Under the pieces are notes generated by a model, which had not been told where the DNA came from, searched no databases, and saw only the letters and a list, made by a program, of their open reading frames with translations. The position numbers and the translations under genes are program-made. Shown here piece by piece: positions 1 through 7,338 of a stretch of DNA of 7,503 nt. Location: positions 1 through 7,503 of the forward strand of contig CANRLD010000084.1 of the NCBI GenBank assembly GCA_947631375.1, written 5' to 3'. Positions within the stretch are counted from its first letter, which is position 1, and every line of letters begins with the position of its first letter. The stretch comes from an uncultured Methylophaga sp. GTDB lineage: Bacteria; Pseudomonadota; Gammaproteobacteria; Nitrosococcales; Methylophagaceae.

Positions 1-450
1 TGGTCAGAACTGCTTGCCATACTGGCCCAGTGCGCAGATAACAGTGATATCCAGACTATTTTGGATAACCCCAAACTCAGTGATGAGCAAGCGGTTGATT
101 TTTTGGCTGGCATTACTGGCGAACTGTCGGTTGAAGCGCGTAGTTTTCTGCTGCTTTTGGCAGAAAATAATCGATTGACGTTGTTACCCGAAATAGCTGA
201 GTTATATGAGGCGTTACGCGCCGATGCGGAACAAAAGCTGTTTGCCGATGTGATAACCGCAAGACCGCTGACAGACGAACAAAAAAGCAAAATTGCAGCA
301 GCACTTAAACAACGTTTGGGCAAAGAAGTAACGCTTAGCGAAAGTGTAGATGAAAGTCTGCTGGGCGGCGCAATCATTCGGGCAGGTGATCTGGTAATTG
401 ATGGATCTGCCTTAGGTAAATTGAACAGACTGGCCAGCGCTATAAACTAA
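1..450 (+). CDS. atpH: ATP synthase F1 subunit delta (5' end cut by window)
   Basis: Delta subunit (OSCP family) of the F1Fo ATP synthase, which joins the top of the alpha3beta3 head to the peripheral b-subunit stalk on the cytoplasmic side. The frame is open from base 1 and reads 149 residues to a TAA. Comparison with the roughly 177-residue E. coli protein as I recall it suggests that about the first 28 residues lie upstream. The visible part starts at a WSELLAIL stretch in the N-terminal helical bundle. It contains the conserved ENNRL element and ends with the family's C-terminal signature (GGAIIRAGDLVIDGS followed by LNRLA). The in-frame TTG at 61 is not a true start, because homology continues upstream of it. 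It lies 24 bp before atpA, as in the usual atpBEFHAGDC order, so atpF is expected just outside the window. Confidence 0.95.
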   Translation, partial: WSELLAILAQCADNSDIQTILDNPKLSDEQAVDFLAGITGELSVEARSFLLLLAENNRLTLLPEIAELYEALRADAEQKLFADVITARPLTDEQKSKIAAALKQRLGKEVTLSESVDESLLGGAIIRAGDLVIDGSALGKLNRLASAIN

Positions 451-474
451 GCGGCCCGTAAAGAGGAAACAGAG

Positions 475-2016
475 ATGCAACTGAATTCAGCAGAAATCAG
501 TGACCTGATTAAAAAGCGAATTGAAAGCTTTGACGGGGCTACTGAAGCACGGACAGAAGGCACCGTAATCGGTGTAACCGATGGTATCGTGCGTATTCAT
601 GGTCTTGCCGATGTCATGTCCGGGGAAATGCTTGAGTTTCCAGGCAACACTTTTGGTATGGCCCTTAACCTGGAGCGTGACTCGGTCGGCGCCGTTATCC
701 TTGGTGCTTACCAACATATTTCCGAAGGCGACAAAGTCAAATGTACTGGTCGTATTCTGGAAGTGCCAGTAGGCGAAGCCCTGCTAGGCCGTGTTGTCGA
801 TTCCTTGGGTAAGCCAATTGACGGTAAAGGCGACATTCAAACCAGCAACACTTCTCCGATAGAGAAAGTGGCACCAGGCGTTATTGCCCGTCAGTCTGTT
901 GATCAACCCTTACAGACAGGTTTGAAATCAATCGATGCGATGATTCCAGTAGGTCGTGGTCAGCGTGAATTGATTATCGGTGACCGTCAGACTGGTAAAA
1001 CAGCTATCGCGGTTGATGCCATCATCAATCAAAAAGGTACAGGCGTTAAATGTATCTATGTTGCTATCGGTCAAAAAGCATCTTCCATTGCTAACGTGGT
1101 TCGCAAACTGGAAGAGCACGATGCACTGGCTCATACCATCATCGTTGCGGCCTCTGCTTCTGATTCAGCGGCGCTGCAATTTATTGCACCTTATGCGGGT
1201 TGCTCAATGGGCGAATACTTCCGTGATAAAGGTGAAGATGCGCTGATCATCTATGATGACTTAACCAAACAAGCCTGGGCATACCGTCAGGTTTCCCTGT
1301 TGCTGCGTCGTCCACCAGGCCGTGAAGCTTATCCTGGCGACGTTTTCTATCTTCACTCACGTTTGCTGGAGCGTGCTGCCCGAGTAAACGAAGATTATGT
1401 CGAAAAAGCCACCAATGGCGCAGTTAAAGGCAAAACCGGTTCGTTGACTGCACTGCCTATCATCGAAACACAGGCTGGTGACGTTTCTGCATTCGTACCT
1501 ACCAACGTTATTTCGATCACTGATGGTCAGATCTTCCTGGAAACAGACTTGTTTAACGCCGGTATTCGTCCAGCGATTAACGCCGGTCTGTCAGTATCGC
1601 GAGTTGGTGGTGCTGCACAAACCAAGATCATCAAGAAACTGGGTGGTGGTATTCGTCTCGACTTGGCTCAATATCGTGAATTGGCGGCGTTTGCCCAGTT
1701 TGCTTCTGATCTTGATGAAGCAACTCGCGCGCAAATCAATCGCGGCCAACGAGTCACCGAACTGATGAAACAAAAGCAATATCAACCGATGTCGATTGCT
1801 GATATGGCGGTTTCCTTGTTCTCGGCGAACGAAGGTTTCCTCGATGATGTTGAAGTGAGTAAAGTCGGTTCATTTGAAGCGTCATTGTTGGCTACCATGC
1901 GTTCACAGCATGCGGATCTGATGAACAAAATCAATACAACCGGCAATTTTGATGACGATATCGCTGGCGAAATGCGCAGCGCGATTGAAAAATTTAAAGC
2001 TAACGGCAGCTGGTAA
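475..2016 (+). CDS. atpA: ATP synthase F1 subunit alpha
   Basis: Non-catalytic nucleotide-binding subunit of the F1 head; three copies alternate with beta around gamma. The protein has 513 residues, the same as E. coli AtpA. Domains in order are an N-terminal beta-barrel (about 25-95), the nucleotide-binding domain (about 96-380) and a C-terminal helical domain. The Walker A motif GDRQTGKT spans 169-176 and the Walker B-like LIIYDD ends at 262. The conserved arginine contributed to the catalytic beta site is R376 in SVSRVGGAAQ, the same number as in E. coli. The N-terminus (MQLNS.EIS) that binds delta is present. The ATG at 475 is preceded by AGAGGA at 462-467. Residue 268 is Trp (KQAWAYR) where E. 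coli has Val, a known lineage variation. The gene is complete. Confidence 0.99.
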   Translation: MQLNSAEISDLIKKRIESFDGATEARTEGTVIGVTDGIVRIHGLADVMSGEMLEFPGNTFGMALNLERDSVGAVILGAYQHISEGDKVKCTGRILEVPVGEALLGRVVDSLGKPIDGKGDIQTSNTSPIEKVAPGVIARQSVDQPLQTGLKSIDAMIPVGRGQRELIIGDRQTGKTAIAVDAIINQKGTGVKCIYVAIGQKASSIANVVRKLEEHDALAHTIIVAASASDSAALQFIAPYAGCSMGEYFRDKGEDALIIYDDLTKQAWAYRQVSLLLRRPPGREAYPGDVFYLHSRLLERAARVNEDYVEKATNGAVKGKTGSLTALPIIETQAGDVSAFVPTNVISITDGQIFLETDLFNAGIRPAINAGLSVSRVGGAAQTKIIKKLGGGIRLDLAQYRELAAFAQFASDLDEATRAQINRGQRVTELMKQKQYQPMSIADMAVSLFSANEGFLDDVEVSKVGSFEASLLATMRSQHADLMNKINTTGNFDDDIAGEMRSAIEKFKANGSW

Positions 2017-2030
2017 GCGAGGCATAATTC

Positions 2031-2897
2031 ATGGCTAGCGGTAAAGAGATACGCACGCAGATAGCAAGCATCAAGAGCACGCAGAAGATCACCTCTGCGA
2101 TGGAGATGGTGGCTGCCAGTAAAATGCGTAAAGCTCAAGAACGCATGGCGGCAACCCGTCCTTATGCTGAGAAGATATTAAATGTCATCCAGCATTTGGC
2201 GCATGCCAATCCGGAATATAAACATGTGTACTTGCAGGAGCGTGAAGAAAAACAACGGGTTGGCTATATCGTTGTGTCATCGGATCGTGGTTTATGTGGT
2301 GGTTTGAACAATAACCTGTTCAAAGAGGTTTTGCATGAAATCAAAGCAAAATCAGACGCTGGACTGCAAGTAGATGTTTGTGCAATCGGACAAAAGGCCT
2401 CTGTGTTTTTTAGTCGCTTGCCGGTAAATATGGTCGCACAAGTCACGCAGTTAGGTGATGCGCCACGGGTACATGAGTTGATCGGCACGATAAAGGTGAT
2501 GCTGGATGCCTTTGAGTCAGGTCACATTGATAGTCTGTACCTCGTCTACAACCAGTTCGTGAATACCATGACGCAGGAAGACAAATTTATTCGTTTGTTG
2601 CCGGTCAGCTCCGTAGAGCCAAGCCAGGACCTGTTAAGTCATTGGGACTACTTGTACGAGCCGGATGCAAAGGAAATTTTGGATCATCTGATGGTTCGTT
2701 ACATTGAGTCAGTCGTGTATCAAGGTGTGGTTGAAAATATCGCCTCTGAACAAGCTTCGCGCATGATTGCAATGAAAAATGCCTCAGACAATGCTGGCGA
2801 TCTTATTGATGACCTGCAACTGGCTTACAACAAAGCTCGCCAGGCTGCGATTACACAGGAAATCTCTGAGATTGTTGCGGGCGCCGCTGCGGTCTAA
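2031..2897 (+). CDS. atpG: ATP synthase F1 subunit gamma
   Basis: Central rotary shaft of F1, coupling proton-driven c-ring rotation to conformational change in the beta subunits. It has 288 residues, against about 287 in E. coli. The N-terminal helix (about 1-55) carries the conserved QKITSAMEMVAASKMRKAQ region, and the C-terminal helix (about 225-288) ends in ITQEISEIVAGAAAV; the two form the antiparallel coiled coil in the alpha3beta3 cavity. The Rossmann-like middle part contains the family signature SSDRGLCGGLN at 83-93. The start is the ATG at 2031, preceded by GCGAGG (2017-2022) with an 8-nt spacer. The gap from the atpA stop is only 14 bp, so translational coupling is likely. The gene is intact. 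Confidence 0.98.
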   Translation: MASGKEIRTQIASIKSTQKITSAMEMVAASKMRKAQERMAATRPYAEKILNVIQHLAHANPEYKHVYLQEREEKQRVGYIVVSSDRGLCGGLNNNLFKEVLHEIKAKSDAGLQVDVCAIGQKASVFFSRLPVNMVAQVTQLGDAPRVHELIGTIKVMLDAFESGHIDSLYLVYNQFVNTMTQEDKFIRLLPVSSVEPSQDLLSHWDYLYEPDAKEILDHLMVRYIESVVYQGVVENIASEQASRMIAMKNASDNAGDLIDDLQLAYNKARQAAITQEISEIVAGAAAV

Positions 2898-2908
2898 CTG
2901 AATTAAAA

Positions 2909-2922
2909 GGGCTGAGCAGCCC
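2909..2922 (+). other. small hairpin between atpG and atpD
   Basis: The 49-bp atpG-atpD gap is the longest inside the operon segment and contains GGGCT-GAGC-AGCCC, a 5-bp G+C-rich stem with a 4-nt loop. It starts 12 nt after the atpG stop. No U-tract follows, so it is not an intrinsic terminator. It could affect mRNA processing or the relative yield of beta, or it could be incidental. Confidence 0.4.
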
Positions 2923-2946
2923 GAACTTATTGAAAGAGGAAGCAAG

Positions 2947-4323
<1,377 letters not shown>

Positions 4324-4341
4324 TCTCTAGGGAGGTAGCTG

Positions 4342-4764
4342 ATGGCTATGACAATCCATGTTGACATCGTAAGCGCAGAAGAATCCATTTACTCGGGCCG
4401 GGTGGAAGCGGTAATTGCTTCGGCGCAGGAAGGTGAAGTGGGAATCTACCCACGTCACGCTCCATTGCTGACTCGTTTAAAACCGGGTGAAGTGCGTTTG
4501 CTGAAAGATGGTAAGGAAGAGCAGTTCTATATTTCCGGTGGCATCCTAGAAGTGCAACCGCATATCGTTACCATTCTGGCGGATACCGCATTACGTGCTG
4601 CTGATGTTGACGAAGCCGCTGCCCTGGAAGCAAAAGCCAGTGCAGAAAAAGCCCTGGCTGATAAAGCTGCCAGCTTGGATTATGCAGAAGCACAAGCACA
4701 ACTGGCTGAAGCGATGGCGCAATTACGTGCCATCGAAAGAGCACGGAAAACACGTAAGCATTAA
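4342..4764 (+). CDS. atpC: ATP synthase F1 subunit epsilon
   Basis: Small stalk subunit that links gamma to the c-ring and inhibits ATP hydrolysis. It has 140 residues, close to 139 in E. coli. The N-terminal beta-sandwich (about 1-87) contains the conserved EGEVGIYPRHAPLLT and YISGGILEVQP segments. The C-terminal half (about 90-140) is Ala/Glu/Lys-rich and fits the two-helix inhibitory domain. The start at 4342 (MAMT) matches the family N-terminus and has a strong GGGAGGT (4330-4336) 5 nt upstream; an in-frame ATG at 4348 is less likely. It is the last gene of the atp operon, 18 bp after atpD and 18 bp before a terminator stem. Confidence 0.98.
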   Translation: MAMTIHVDIVSAEESIYSGRVEAVIASAQEGEVGIYPRHAPLLTRLKPGEVRLLKDGKEEQFYISGGILEVQPHIVTILADTALRAADVDEAAALEAKASAEKALADKAASLDYAEAQAQLAEAMAQLRAIERARKTRKH

Positions 4765-4782
4765 TCAGCAAAGTGATAATGC

Positions 4783-4815
4783 AAAAAGGCTGTCTTCGGA
4801 CGGCCTTTTTTGTTT
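4783..4815 (+). terminator. intrinsic terminator of the atp operon
   Basis: The 12-bp arms AAAAAGGCTGTC (4783-4794) and GACGGCCTTTTT (4799-4810) pair fully with one G-U wobble. They enclose a UUCG tetraloop closed by C-G, a very stable combination. The 3' arm runs into a U-rich tail (4806-4811, then GTTT). This is a textbook Rho-independent terminator starting 18 nt after the atpC stop. The A-rich 5' flank could also allow some reverse-strand termination. It separates atp transcription from glmU, although read-through cannot be excluded. Confidence 0.95.
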
Positions 4816-4858
4816 AAAGACTTTGCTAAACTACACCAGCTGATACAAGGAACCTTTT

Positions 4859-6223
4859 ATGTCTCTGGCTATTATTATTCTCGCTGCCGGCAAAGGCACC
4901 CGCATGAAATCTGCCCAGCCCAAAGTAATGCACACTCTGGCAGGTAAACCTCTGTTACAACACGTTATTGATACCGCGAAACAGCTTTCTCCAGGCCAGT
5001 TGACCGTTGTTTGTGGCAATGGTGCGGACCAGGTGGTGCCATACCTGCAAAAACAGCAAATCGACACGGTGATGCAGCATGAACAAAAAGGCACCGGCCA
5101 TGCGGTTGAACAGGCAAAAGCCAGTTTTCAGAATAGTGAGCAGGTATTGGTTTTGTATGGAGATGTACCATTAATCACAACGGAAACGCTGCAGGATTTG
5201 ATTGAATCAGGTGATAAGAACAGCCTCAAAGTACTCACAACATTACTAGATGATCCTACTGGTTACGGTCGTATTGTGCGGGATCATGATGACAATATGC
5301 TGTGTATCACCGAAGAAAAAGATGCTGATGAAGAAACCAAGTTAATCAATGAAATCAACACCGGCATTATGTGCATTCCTTCTGCATGGCTGACAGAAGC
5401 CTTGCCGCAACTCGATAACCATAATGCGCAAGGTGAATACTATCTGACCGATTTGATTGCCAAGGCGGTGGCGCAAGGCATAGAAATCAGCTCCGTTATC
5501 TGTGAAGATGAAATGGAAGTGGCTGGTGTGAATAATCGTGTGCAACTGGCCGAGCTGGAAAGCTATTACCAGCAAAAGCGTGCTACTGAACTGATGATGT
5601 CCGGCGTCACGTTCTATGACCCCGCGCGCGTGGATATCCGTGGTGAGCTCAAAGCAGGGCAGGATATCACCATTGATATCAACGTGATTTTTGAAGGCCA
5701 AAACTCCCTTGCCGATAACGTCAGCATTGGCGCCAACTGCATCATCATCAATAGTGTTATCCATAAAGGGGCAGAAATTCTCCCCAACAGCATTATTGAA
5801 AATGCCGAAGTGGGTACTAACTGCTCAGTCGGGCCTTTTGCCAGACTGCGTCCCGGCACTAAGCTCGCTGCCAAAGCCAAAGTCGGTAACTTTGTTGAAA
5901 TCAAAAATGCCAATATCGGACTGGGCTCCAAAATCAACCACCTCAGCTATATTGGCGATACCGATATGGGCGCCGATGTAAATATCGGCGCAGGCACCAT
6001 TACCTGTAACTATGATGGTGCCAATAAACACCGTACCGTGATTGGCGATCGGGTATTTGTTGGCTCCGATACCCAGTTAGTTGCGCCGGTAACTATAGAA
6101 GATGGTGCAACAATTGGGGCTGGTTCAACGATTCGAAAAACAGCGGCTGCAGATGCATTGACCTTGACCAAGTCGGAGCAAAGGACGGTTAAGGGCTGGG
6201 TCAGGCCAGTAAAGAAGAAATAA
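4859..6223 (+). CDS. glmU: bifunctional GlmU: GlcNAc-1-phosphate uridyltransferase / glucosamine-1-phosphate acetyltransferase
   Basis: Cytoplasmic enzyme for the last two steps to UDP-GlcNAc: it acetylates glucosamine-1-phosphate with acetyl-CoA, then transfers UMP from UTP. The product feeds peptidoglycan and lipopolysaccharide synthesis. It has 454 residues (E. coli 456). The N-terminal pyrophosphorylase domain (about 1-228) has the LAAGKGTRM loop, K22 in QPKVMH, and metal ligands D102 (YGDVP) and N225 (GVNNR). The C-terminal left-handed beta-helix (about 250-454) shows hexapeptide repeats. Acetyltransferase residues R331, K349, H361 (probable base), Y364 and N375 occupy the positions of E. 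coli R333, K351, H363, Y366 and N377. The tail GW.RPVKKK is conserved. The ATG at 4859 has AAGGAA at 4847-4852. Its position after atpC is a common gammaproteobacterial arrangement. Confidence 0.98.
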   Translation: MSLAIIILAAGKGTRMKSAQPKVMHTLAGKPLLQHVIDTAKQLSPGQLTVVCGNGADQVVPYLQKQQIDTVMQHEQKGTGHAVEQAKASFQNSEQVLVLYGDVPLITTETLQDLIESGDKNSLKVLTTLLDDPTGYGRIVRDHDDNMLCITEEKDADEETKLINEINTGIMCIPSAWLTEALPQLDNHNAQGEYYLTDLIAKAVAQGIEISSVICEDEMEVAGVNNRVQLAELESYYQQKRATELMMSGVTFYDPARVDIRGELKAGQDITIDINVIFEGQNSLADNVSIGANCIIINSVIHKGAEILPNSIIENAEVGTNCSVGPFARLRPGTKLAAKAKVGNFVEIKNANIGLGSKINHLSYIGDTDMGADVNIGAGTITCNYDGANKHRTVIGDRVFVGSDTQLVAPVTIEDGATIGAGSTIRKTAAADALTLTKSEQRTVKGWVRPVKKK

Positions 6224-6261
6224 TGTAATAGCTGCTATGAACAACTAAATGGATCTCAGTC

Positions 6262-6271
6262 AGGAAAGGAG
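6262..6271 (+). promoter_or_regulatory. ribosome binding site that decides the start of the small gene
   Basis: AGGAAAGGAG contains a strong Shine-Dalgarno core, AAGGAG, ending at 6271. Two in-frame ATGs follow, at 6275 (3-nt spacer) and 6281 (9-nt spacer). The first is too close for good initiation, so 6281 is preferred. The quality of this site supports the small open frame being translated. Confidence 0.7.
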
Positions 6272-6280
6272 AATATGTTT

Positions 6281-6592
6281 ATGGCAAGTAATTATGAAAA
6301 AGTTGATAAAGCCTTCAAGCTTTTCCAAGAAAAGCTCAAGAACGGCCAAAAGTTTAATCTGACTGAGCTTGCAGCATTCACTGGTTGGGGTGAATCCACG
6401 GTAAGAACATATGCAAACAAGCGTTGGTTACGCTTTCTAGATAAAGATCGCAAAGAATACTTTGTTGAGCAGTCATTTTATGAATTCAACATAGATTCTT
6501 TTCGTAAACATCACAGTCAAAAAGATTATACCCAAAAGCTTTTTTATCAAATTTTGGTTGATAAAGCAGTAAGTGCGTGTGTTTGGGTTTAA
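6281..6592 (+). CDS. small hypothetical protein with winged-helix-like N-terminus, possibly 3'-truncated
   Basis: I do not recognise this 103-residue protein. Predicted by eye, residues 4-20 form a charged helix (NYEKVDKAFKLFQEKL). Residues 26-34 (NLTELAAFT) and 38-49 (ESTVRTYANKRW) look like the two helices of a helix-turn-helix. Residues 51-63 (RFLDKDRKEYFVE) would be a beta wing. A basic FRKHHSQK segment follows. There is no signal peptide or membrane segment. A DNA-binding role is therefore an inference from fold pattern only. It lies 57 bp after glmU and could be co-transcribed, since I see no terminator between them. It is visibly richer in A+T and Lys/Phe than its neighbours, suggesting acquisition. 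The abrupt ending (SACVWV) just before a palindromic repeat suggests that a longer protein may have lost its C-terminus. If the 6275 ATG is used, it has 105 residues. Confidence 0.7.
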   Translation: MASNYEKVDKAFKLFQEKLKNGQKFNLTELAAFTGWGESTVRTYANKRWLRFLDKDRKEYFVEQSFYEFNIDSFRKHHSQKDYTQKLFYQILVDKAVSACVWV

Positions 6593-6609
6593 ATGTGCCC
6601 ATGCCAATT

Positions 6610-6636
6610 GTTGGGTTTCATTGCATTCAACTCAAC
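6610..6636. repeat. short palindromic repeat of the dispersed REP/MITE-like GTTGGGTT...AACCCAAC type (degenerate)
   Basis: GTTGGGTT (6610-6617) and AACTCAAC (6629-6636) form an 8-bp stem with one G-U pair around an 11-nt loop, TCATTGCATTC, followed by CTA. From memory, near-identical palindromes with the consensus arms GTTGGGTT and AACCCAAC flanking a TTCG-CTGCG-like centre, followed by CTAC, are scattered through many proteobacterial genomes. This looks like a slightly decayed copy. It lies 18 nt after the stop of the small gene. Family membership is recalled, not searched. Confidence 0.55.
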
Positions 6637-6793
6637 CTAAAAACCTGTAAAAAATTACTAATCATCGATTCAGGAAAATTCCGATATAAAACCGGATTAA
6701 TACTGAGCGACTGCTGTTATCACAAAGCCTAATATTGGACCATTCCAGAACACCGGATAACCATCGCTCCAACTATTTAAAAAGGGCACTATT
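6637..6793. other. A+T-rich intergenic stretch upstream of the cupin gene
   Basis: Together with the palindrome before it, this completes a gap of about 200 bp between the small gene and the cupin gene. It is A+T-rich with stops in the frames I read. It must contain the cupin promoter if that gene is transcribed alone, but no pair of -35 and -10 boxes is convincing: a TATAAA at 6685-6690 lacks a matching -35, and TTGGAC (6735-6740) with TAACCA (6758-6763) is weak at both ends. No RNA gene is seen. Confidence 0.5.
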
Positions 6794-7270
6794 GTGAGAA
6801 TTCTATTAATCATTTCGATGTTACTTAGCTTTACCGCCACAGCCTTTGCAGAAGACCAAATTGAACGGATGACCGCGGAAAAAATGCAGTCATTTCGTGC
6901 TGATGAGGTAAATTGGCAACCCGAAGCGATTCTGCCGAAAGGTGCTGAAAGTGTAATTTTGCTTGGTGATCCGACTAAAGCCGGTGTGTTTATTGCCTGG
7001 TTGAAATTCCCGCCTAACTATCCAATTCCTGCCCATACCCATCCTTTTACGGAAGTTATTACAGTGTTGAAAGGCCAATTAGGCAACGGTATGGGCGAGA
7101 CGTTTGATACGGAAAATGGTGAGATGCTGAATGTAGGTGACAGTTTTGTATTGCCAGCGGGCCACGCACATTATGTCTGGACTACAGAAGAGGAAACCAT
7201 TGTGGAGTTGATTGCCACTGGTCCGTGGGACATCACCTATATCGATCCGGCGGACGATCCCAGAAACTGA
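6794..7270 (+). CDS. exported cupin-domain protein, probably periplasmic metal-binding
   Basis: This 158-residue protein has an N-terminal signal peptide (MRILLIISMLLSFTATAFA) with a likely signal peptidase I site after A19 (AFA|ED). The mature part is a single small cupin barrel. Cupin motif 1 is PAHTHPFTEVITVLKG, giving probable metal ligands H81, H83 and E87. Motif 2 is GDSFVLPAGHAH, fitting G-x5-PxG-x2-H with H126 as the fourth ligand. The metal and reaction cannot be deduced: small cupins of this kind include dioxygenases, isomerases and binding proteins. The GTG at 6794 is chosen because it gives the full signal peptide and follows AAAGGG (6781-6786) by 7 nt; the next ATG (6818) would remove most of the hydrophobic core. 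The gene is complete and apparently a single transcription unit, convergent with the bacterioferritin gene. Confidence 0.9.
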   Translation: MRILLIISMLLSFTATAFAEDQIERMTAEKMQSFRADEVNWQPEAILPKGAESVILLGDPTKAGVFIAWLKFPPNYPIPAHTHPFTEVITVLKGQLGNGMGETFDTENGEMLNVGDSFVLPAGHAHYVWTTEEETIVELIATGPWDITYIDPADDPRN

Positions 7271-7286
7271 AGCGGGTAGCCTTGAG

Positions 7287-7325
7287 CAACTATCGCCTTC
7301 AACTCTGGGTTGAAGGCGATAGTTG
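7287..7325. terminator. perfect 17-bp inverted repeat between convergent genes, possible bidirectional terminator
   Basis: The left arm CAACTATCGCCTTCAAC (7287-7303) is exactly complementary to the right arm GTTGAAGGCGATAGTTG (7309-7325), with a 5-nt loop, TCTGG. It starts 17 nt after the cupin stop and ends 13 nt from the stop of the opposing gene, so it is placed to serve both. There is no U-tract on either side, so it is not a canonical intrinsic terminator. It may terminate weakly, protect mRNA 3' ends, or be a protein-binding palindrome. Confidence 0.65.
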
Positions 7326-7338
7326 GACAGAAGTATCG

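Noticed and set aside
61..450. TTG at 61 as a start codon for a 129-residue protein
   Set aside because: The same frame is open to base 1 and the upstream residues (WSELLAIL...) belong to the delta subunit, so the gene begins before the window.
4823..4849. Possible glmU promoter, TTGCTA with TACAAG
   Set aside because: Spacing is only 15 bp, both boxes match at 4 of 6, and the -10 would overlap the ribosome binding site.
5342..5764. Reverse-strand 140-residue open frame inside glmU
   Set aside because: It is an antisense shadow of conserved GlmU coding sequence with no recognisable motif.
6229..6239. ATAG-CTG-CTAT hairpin after glmU as a terminator
   Set aside because: It has only 4 weak base pairs, a 3-nt loop and no U-tract.
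6685..6690. TATAAA as a -10 box for the cupin gene
   Set aside because: No acceptable -35 hexamer lies 16-18 bp upstream and it is about 100 bp from the start codon.
6224..7338. The glmU-to-bfr region as an undescribed defence or mobile system
   Set aside because: Only one small unknown gene and one cupin are present, with no nuclease, ATPase, toxin-antitoxin pair, transposase, integrase or repeat array; the evidence does not support a system.
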